This document shows, in pieces, positions 58,750 through 64,000 of a stretch of 64,000 nt of DNA (position 1 is the stretch's first letter; every line of letters starts with the position of its first letter). The DNA comes from Eumeta japonica. Its lineage: Eukaryota; Arthropoda; Insecta; Lepidoptera; Psychidae. The notes under the pieces are model-generated. The model ran no database searches, was not told where the DNA came from, and was given only the letters and a program-made list of their open reading frames with translations. Where the stretch lies: NCBI GenBank assembly GCA_005406025.1, contig BGZK01001001.1, positions 1-64,000 of the forward strand, written 5' to 3'. The translations under genes were made by a program, and so were the position numbers.

Positions 58750-59000
58750 CTGTCTGTTTGTTTTTCTGTTCGGTTAAAATATTGTAATCAGTTTTAAACT
58801 TATTTTCGAATAAGCCAATGACTTCAAACTTTGAACATAGCGAAGAACTGGATGACAATGCAGTACTAACTTTCTTGTCCGTCTGTTTGTTCGTTTTTTC
58901 GGTTAGAAGTTTGCAATCGATTATAAACCAACTTCTTGATCAGTTAGAGACTTACAATTTTAGATATAGCTCGAAATGGAATGACAATAAAAAAAATGTG
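58750..59000. repeat. Two diverged tandem units of about 125 bp
   Basis: Unit 1 (58750-58878) begins CTGTCTGTTTGTTTTTCTGT and contains ATTGTAATCAGTTTTAAAC and GAACTGGATGACAATGC. Unit 2 (58879-59000) begins CCGTCTGTTTGTTCGTTTTT and contains TTGCAATCGATTATAAACC and CGAAATGGAATGACAAT. They match in order, so this is a decayed tandem repeat. Confidence 0.7.
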
Positions 59001-60375
59001 TAAGAAAATAAGAAAGAAGAAGACTAAGAATATTGCGAAGAAGATTCCCTATGATATTTAATTTTTAACGGAGACAATGTAATTCTATATCTGTTGCATA
59101 AAATCACATATATAATCGCAAAAAGTCGAAAAAATAAACTAACAAACAAAAATCGTACACCAGGTTTTTAAAACAGCCTAAAGAGTATTAAATAATTTCT
59201 TTAAGCTTCCTGAAGAATAAAATTACAACAGATTACGAAGCTCTTATAGATTGTTCTGAAAATTTGCGTATCAAATTTTTAATAACTATTAAAATGCTAG
59301 AAAGATTCGAAACGAAAAACAGGGCGCATACATTAGATAGTTGATGCATTAATATTTCTATTAACAATTTAATTTAATCGCAAATGATGTGAACAGGTAA
59401 ATAAGTTTTCTTATTAATAACTACTTTCTATATTTCTTGTAATTTATATTACATGCACCCCACATTCTTTGTTTTAACCCAGCTAACAAATTGGTCATAA
59501 CTACTTAACTTTTATTACTAATTTATTGTATAGACGTCTTACATAAACAAGTATTAAAACATAACGTTGTGCAAGCGTCAATAATACTGCATTTCAGTTT
59601 AAAAGCTAATTGGTTATACTACAAATTTCCACAAACCTTCATAGGACATAATAATAAAGCAATTCGGTCTTAGTCGTCCTTAGTTATACAAAGATTTTAG
59701 TCAAGATAATTCTCCGGGTTTTCGTCTCGGGCACGACTCAATATAACACCTGGTCGTACAAAGGCTTTTGTAATGATTACTGTACGACGTAATTTGCAAA
59801 AATGGAAGCCATATAAAAGGAGCGGTACTTATAGACGCAAAGATCGTTCATATTATAGTTCTTTACTTTCTATCACATACAAACAAATTTGTCTAGCACT
59901 CTAGTGAAACTGATCAGCACTAGCCAAGACCGATAAATAAATGTAATACTGGTTCGGTATCAATAATATAATTAAATTGTATGTGACGAAACTTCATATG
60001 AAAAAGAATGTATAGTGTGCCATTATGATGACGGTTGATATTAAAAAAAATATATTGACAACACTGCTGAAGACGATAATCGATAATGAAAACGATAATA
60101 ATTATATTTTCAAATTATAGTGAAAAACCATTTTTATCACTTTGTTATCTGACACGATAAAATGTTTCGGTATTATCGATAAAATTGGAAAACCACAAAA
60201 GATTCATCTATCGGCTTTGACAAATGTGTTATTTTTCAGGGCCATCGCAATCATCTCAGTGATTGGAAATCAAATTTCTTAAGAAAAGCGTTACCGTCCT
60301 AAAATGTAACTATATTTTATGCAATTCTCCAAAATTGTGTCCCGTCATTTGTCTATTGTTTTTCAGTCCACTATA
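59001..60375. other. Gene-free stretch
   Basis: No gene. AT-rich with GATAATCGATAATGAAAACG-type words near 60080. The left end of the mariner relic could not be placed because no terminal inverted repeat was recognised. Confidence 0.3.
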
Positions 60376-61337
60376 ATGAGTGAATCTAATATAGAATTCG
60401 ATGCATTTTGAAGTTTTATTACAAAAACGGGAAAAATGCAAAGCAAGTTACGAAAGAAATTTGTGACGCTTATGGACCCAATAGTGTCGGTAAGAATAGC
60501 ACAAAACCGGTTTAAGCGCTTACAATCCGATAATTTTGATTTCAAACATGAATCTCGCTCTCATCGGCCTGTTACGGATTAAGTCAAAGCCATTTTGGAA
60601 AAAGTAGAGCAAGATCGACATATTAGTTCTTACGACATATCTGAAAAGCTGGTATTGACCACGAAACAGTTGGAACCAATTAGAAAAAAGTTGGTTAAAT
60701 AAAAAAAAACTCTATACTTGGGTCCCACACGAGCACACTGAAAGAAATCTGATGAATCTTGTACTCATCCTGTACTCACTCTCTATTGAAAATCATGAAA
60801 CCGAACCGTTTTTGAAAAGTTTGTTCACTGGTGATGAAAAATGGATTATAGGTCAAAGGGCAAGCAAGCTTCACAGACTATGACGAATTAACTCGCAAGA
60901 ACTCGATGCTATGTTTGTGGTAGGATTGGAAGGGCATTATTCATTATGAGCTTTCACCGCCGGGCAAAACTATCAATTTGGATCTCTACTGCCAACAGCT
61001 GATAAGACTCAAGCAAGAAGTGGAGATAAAACGGCCAGAATTGATCAATAGAAAGGGATTCGTTTTTCACCATGACAACCCCAGACGACACACATATAGC
61101 CACTAAACAAATAATGAGGGAGTTTGGTTGGGAAGTGTTAATGCATCTACCATATAGCCCTGACCTTGTACCCTAAGATTTTCACTTGTAACGTTCTCGT
61201 CAGAATTCTTTAGGTGTTAGGTTAACATCAAGAGAGGACGGTTAAAACGAATTGTGGCAGTTTTTGTTCAGAAGTCCCAAAAGTTCTACAGCAATAGGAT
61301 TATGTCATTACCTACAAATTGGTGTACATGTTGAAAT
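60376..61337 (+). pseudogene. Mariner-family transposase relic
   Basis: Pieces in shifting frames follow the mariner order. An N-terminal helix-turn-helix region starts at MSESNIEFDAF (60376). The WVPHE block lies at 60716-60733. EPFLKSLFTGDEKWII carries the first catalytic aspartate (60829-60845). DWKGIIHYELSPPGKTINLD and RPELINRKGFVFHHDNPRR carry the second aspartate (near 61074). YSPDLVP carries the third (near 61162), and QKSQKFYSNRIMSLPTNWC is the C-terminal part. The three D codons of the DD34D triad survive, but stops and frameshifts are many, so it is inactive. It most resembles the mori/cecropia-type mariners, from memory only. Confidence 0.9.
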
Positions 61338-61368
61338 TTTGGGTCTTCTGAACAAAAAACTGCGACAA
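61252..61368. repeat. Inverted duplication inside the mariner C-terminus
   Basis: TTGTGGCAGTTTTTGTTCAG plus AAGTCCC (61252-61278) faces GGGTCTTCTGAACAAAAAAC plus TGCGACAA (61341-61368), with two mismatches and one indel over 27 bp and a 62-bp spacer. The left arm is genuine transposase sequence; the right arm is an inverted copy. Confidence 0.88.
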
Positions 61369-61996
61369 ATAGTTTTGAGTAGTTTGTATATATATATACA
61401 AACACACACACATATATATTCTTTAATATATAAACATTTTTTTTTTAAATTGTTACTTAGCTTTTAGTGACTAATAAAAACTTTTGATAAAGTATATAAA
61501 CTATGTGGATAGCCATAGAAAGAGATGTTAAATCGTCAGAAATTTCATAATATATCCAAAATTATTTACTTAAGTGGCCCTACATGTCGGTCACCATCTT
61601 CGTATAATGAGTATAAAATATATAAAAACGTCTTATCGGAAATGAGGTTTATTTATGCACTGTATGATAAAACAATGTAACGCTCACAAGAAGTCTCGGG
61701 TTGAGGGCTGATAGTCTTTATACGTGTCTTTGAAGATTCTAGTAAAGTTCCTCTGAAACACGACAGTATCACAGTTTGCATTTACCTTTAAAGCTATAAT
61801 TGTTGTTTGTTTAGTATCTTTAATTTTACATCTCACTTGACAGAGTTCAGTGAGTTTTTTTTTTGTCGTCTCAGAATCGAAATATACTGCATCTGTGTCT
61901 CAATACTCAATACATCATTAATAACTCAAATCTTAGATTTTAATTATTGAAACAGTTGGTGTAAAAATTATCGTAACCATTATTACACTGTAGTAT
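61369..61996. other. Gene-free stretch
   Basis: A (TA)n/(CA)n tract at about 61387-61415. No gene. Confidence 0.35.
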
Positions 61997-62274
61997 GGGA
62001 ACATACCCATACTACGTGACCCATGATTTGTGATTTTTACACCCTCCCCCCCTCTCGGTGACCAACCGTAGTATATGACAAAGACCCCCCTGCGCCTCTA
62101 GTTTTCACGTAGTAATTTACAAATATGATTTTAAGTCTTTTTTTCGCTAACAGAAAATTAAAATAATCAAGGAGAAAACAACTCATGTAAAAAATATTGT
62201 AACAGGTAGTTGCCACCTGTGTGTTTAGCGTTGGACCCCCTCATGAACTGGTCACGTAGTATGGGTATGTTCCC
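61997..62274 (+). mobile_element. Inverted-repeat element with TACGTGACC ends, copy 2 (278 bp)
   Basis: The 25-bp terminal repeat GGGAACATACCCATACTACG plus TGACC (61997-62021) is perfectly complementary to 62250-62274. It contains CGTGACC close to each end, an internal run of C (62045-62053), and AATTAAAATAATCAAGGAGA. It is a shorter version of the element at 49198-49683. The flanks give no clear target duplication (TAGTAT on the left, TAAGGC on the right). It encodes no protein. Confidence 0.85.
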
Positions 62275-62354
62275 TAAGGCCATTCTGTGGTAAACTTAAC
62301 TACAATTCGAAATTGACCCAGTTTGACCAGTGAAATACCACACTCTCAGAATAC

Positions 62355-62612
62355 AAACGTGAAGTAATAGCTTCTGCTGTTACGTTTCTTCCAGCGAGGG
62401 ACTGTTACAGTGGTCCCCTCTCTCCTCTACTACCAACAGCGTTCCCTGTCCTCCACTCCGCTTTTCTATTCATCAACCTATTCCCTCCTCCCCAGCCATT
62501 CCTACCAATAAACCGGCAACGCACTGGTGACTCGTTTGGGATTGTGAAGGTTGTGAATGTCCATAGGCGATGATCACCTGTTTTTTGGTGGCCCGCTTGC
62601 TCGTTTGCCCCT
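62355..62612 (-). repeat. Interspersed repeat, GTGGTCACC...GAGTCACCAGTGC family, copy 3
   Basis: On the minus strand the order is GGGGCAAACGAGCAAGCGGG, CCACC, ACAGGTGATCATCGCCTATG, CAAACGAGTCACCAGTGCG and TTGCCGGTTTATTGGTAGGA, followed by a GGGGAGGAGGGAATAGG tract. It matches the copies at 2.38 and 44.28 kb and is the clearest of the three. Confidence 0.72.
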
Positions 62613-62908
62613 CGATCTGCTATAAAAAATAAGTTTGAGCTTCATAATGCGTTAGAAAGGTAGATTTACGTAAATGTAAACATAAAATGATAATATTATA
62701 TTATCTTTATTTGTTAACTCAGTCAGACATTAAATTAATAATTGAGGCTAGGCTAAATATTTTGCAATCTGTTTCGTTTCTAAAATTTGATCTCGCATAT
62801 TCCATATAAATTATGAATTTACTGCATTCCTAATTTGTATGCTCTTTTTCTAAGAATTCCTTTACTTTTTCAGGGAAGCTATTTTGAGTTTTCTAAATTC
62901 ATTTACAA

Positions 62909-62962
<54 letters not shown>

Positions 62963-62970
62963 ACGTGTGT
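62909..62970. repeat. (AT)n then (GT)n microsatellite
   Basis: A run of ten AT units followed by GTGTGTGTGTGTGTGCGTGC and related units. A 77-codon frame across it is an artefact of the repeat. Confidence 0.95.
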
Positions 62971-63109
62971 ATATTAACATCTATATAACTGCACCTGCAC
63001 CAAATTGGATATTTCTTTCTTTGTTGTGTTCGTTATTGTCAGGGCAAGGTTTGAATATAATAAAATAACACTTTGTGTGTGTCTTTCTGTCTGTTTGTCT
63101 GGGGTATCT

Positions 63110-63318
63110 TTGGGACGGCTGAAGAGTTCGAATCGGAATCAAGATCGGAAACAAAACCGGAATCGGGGTTAGATCGAGAGAGAATTAAGAGGACGAGGAG
63201 TGGGATCAGAATAATGATGGATGTATTATCCGTAATATCACAGTAATATCAGTCGACACAAAAGATGTAAGAAATCATTTTATGTTCACAAGTCTGGAGC
63301 CGCAGGCGACGGCTATCT
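63110..63318 (+). repeat. AATCGG-core dispersed repeat, copy 9
   Basis: GTTCGAATCGGAATCAAGAT, CGGAAACAAAACCGGAATCG and GATCGAGAGAGAATTAAG form the core. ACACAAAAGATGTAAGAAAT and GCCGCAGGCGACGGCTATC end it, in family order. It is shorter than the 28-kb copy. Confidence 0.68.
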
Positions 63319-63339
63319 ATATAAATAAATCAATGTATT

Positions 63340-63925
63340 TTTGTCCTCTAGAGGTGCCTAATCCATTGATCCAATTACGGTGAAACTTATTTTATATATT
63401 GCACGCACGCCGGGGAAGATTTCTAAAAAAAAACTATAATTTGTTTCTGGGTTCATCAGCGTATTTGTTCTACTAAACCGAAATTATTAACCAATTCTAA
63501 AAACTCTTTAATTAAAATATATTTTCACTATTTTGACTAAATTAGGCTACTATAATCTCTGCCTATCCTTCTGGTAAATAGGCGTGAGTTTATATTATTA
63601 TTATTAGGCTGCTAACATTTACCCCTGATTTCGTTCATGACTTTATATTTCTAAGACGATTTTAATAATTCTTTAACTCATAGAAAGCTACTCTATGCCT
63701 GAGTACAATAGCTTATATTTTATTTTAATATTAGTATTTAGCCCTGGTTTTGGGCAAATCTGAACTAGGACTGGTAGCGGAATTGGAATTGAAAGCTGAA
63801 TAGGGACCAAAGTTGAAAAAGGGACCAGAATCAGAATCTAAAAAAGTACGGGGGCCGAAATTGAGAATAGGACTGGAGTTGAAAATGAATATAGAGACTG
63901 GATCAAAATTTAAAGTATGATTGTT
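63340..63925 (+). repeat. AATCGG-core dispersed repeat, copy 10
   Basis: GGGGAAGATTTCTAAAAAAA, GTTCTACTAAACCGAAATTA, TAACTCATAGAAAGCTACTC and TAGCCCTGGTTTTGGGCAAA lead into a core of GGACCAGAATCAGAATC-like words (63755-63920). A 45-bp insert, GGCTACTATAATCTCTGCCT to AGGCGTGAG (63545-63592), belongs to the repeat family seen at 8573. Confidence 0.68.
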
Positions 63926-63939
63926 TAGTGTTTCGTATA

Positions 63940-64000
63940 TTATACCTGCTAGGGTTTGTCCCTGACTTCAAGCATGTATTTGTATTATCGAACCGGACTA
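63940..64000 (+). repeat. AATCGG-core dispersed repeat, copy 11 (cut by window end)
   Basis: TATTTGTATTATCGAACCGG plus ACTA at the window edge matches the early block ACCGAACTAC of copy 3. A further member therefore probably begins about 15 bp after copy 10, in the same orientation. Confidence 0.5.

Overview
The window looks like nuclear DNA from a moth or butterfly. It is AT-rich, has no operon-like organisation, and contains no long conserved open reading frame of a cellular protein. It is full of short decayed transposons and interspersed repeats whose end sequences, such as the GCGGGCGAAAGCTAGT type, I associate with Lepidoptera. It also carries eukaryotic tRNA genes with internal A and B boxes. 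The organism call rests on remembered repeat types, not on a database search.

Layout. Bases 1-1050 may hold the only host coding sequence: an open frame to base 150 that could be the end of an upstream gene, and a 99-bp candidate first coding exon at 952-1050 that ends exactly at a CAG|GTAACT donor. From 1.5 to 4 kb there are repeats, including a tRNA-derived SINE and a fold-back element. Two identical tRNA-Pro(TGG) genes and a decayed third lie at 5.8-6.2 kb, and another identical copy lies at 14.7 kb. From about 8 to 32 kb the DNA is gene-poor, with several CpG-rich, repeat-poor patches (8.0, 12.0, 13.0, 18.0, 20.0, 22.5, 24.2 and 31.7 kb) that resemble a developmental regulatory landscape. 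From 32 to 64 kb mobile DNA dominates: a 120-bp satellite array at 39.5-40.5 kb, two inverted-repeat element families, a hAT transposase relic, a jockey-type endonuclease relic, and a mariner relic with all three catalytic aspartates still readable.

The most distinctive feature is a dispersed family, apparently non-autonomous, present in eleven copies (nine + strand, two - strand). Each has a purine-rich core built from imperfect GGAATCGAGATC-like words, and better-preserved copies share flanks and end near GAAAGCTAGT. The second is a set of nine near-perfect short inverted duplications scattered from 15.9 to 61.4 kb, some demonstrably made from parts of neighbouring repeats.

There is no operon or pathway to reconstruct. 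If the exon at 952-1050 is real, most of the window is first-intron or flanking regulatory DNA. I found no CRISPR array, rRNA gene or bacterial feature. I found no clear new biological system; the best candidates are the dispersed core-repeat family and the inverted duplications.
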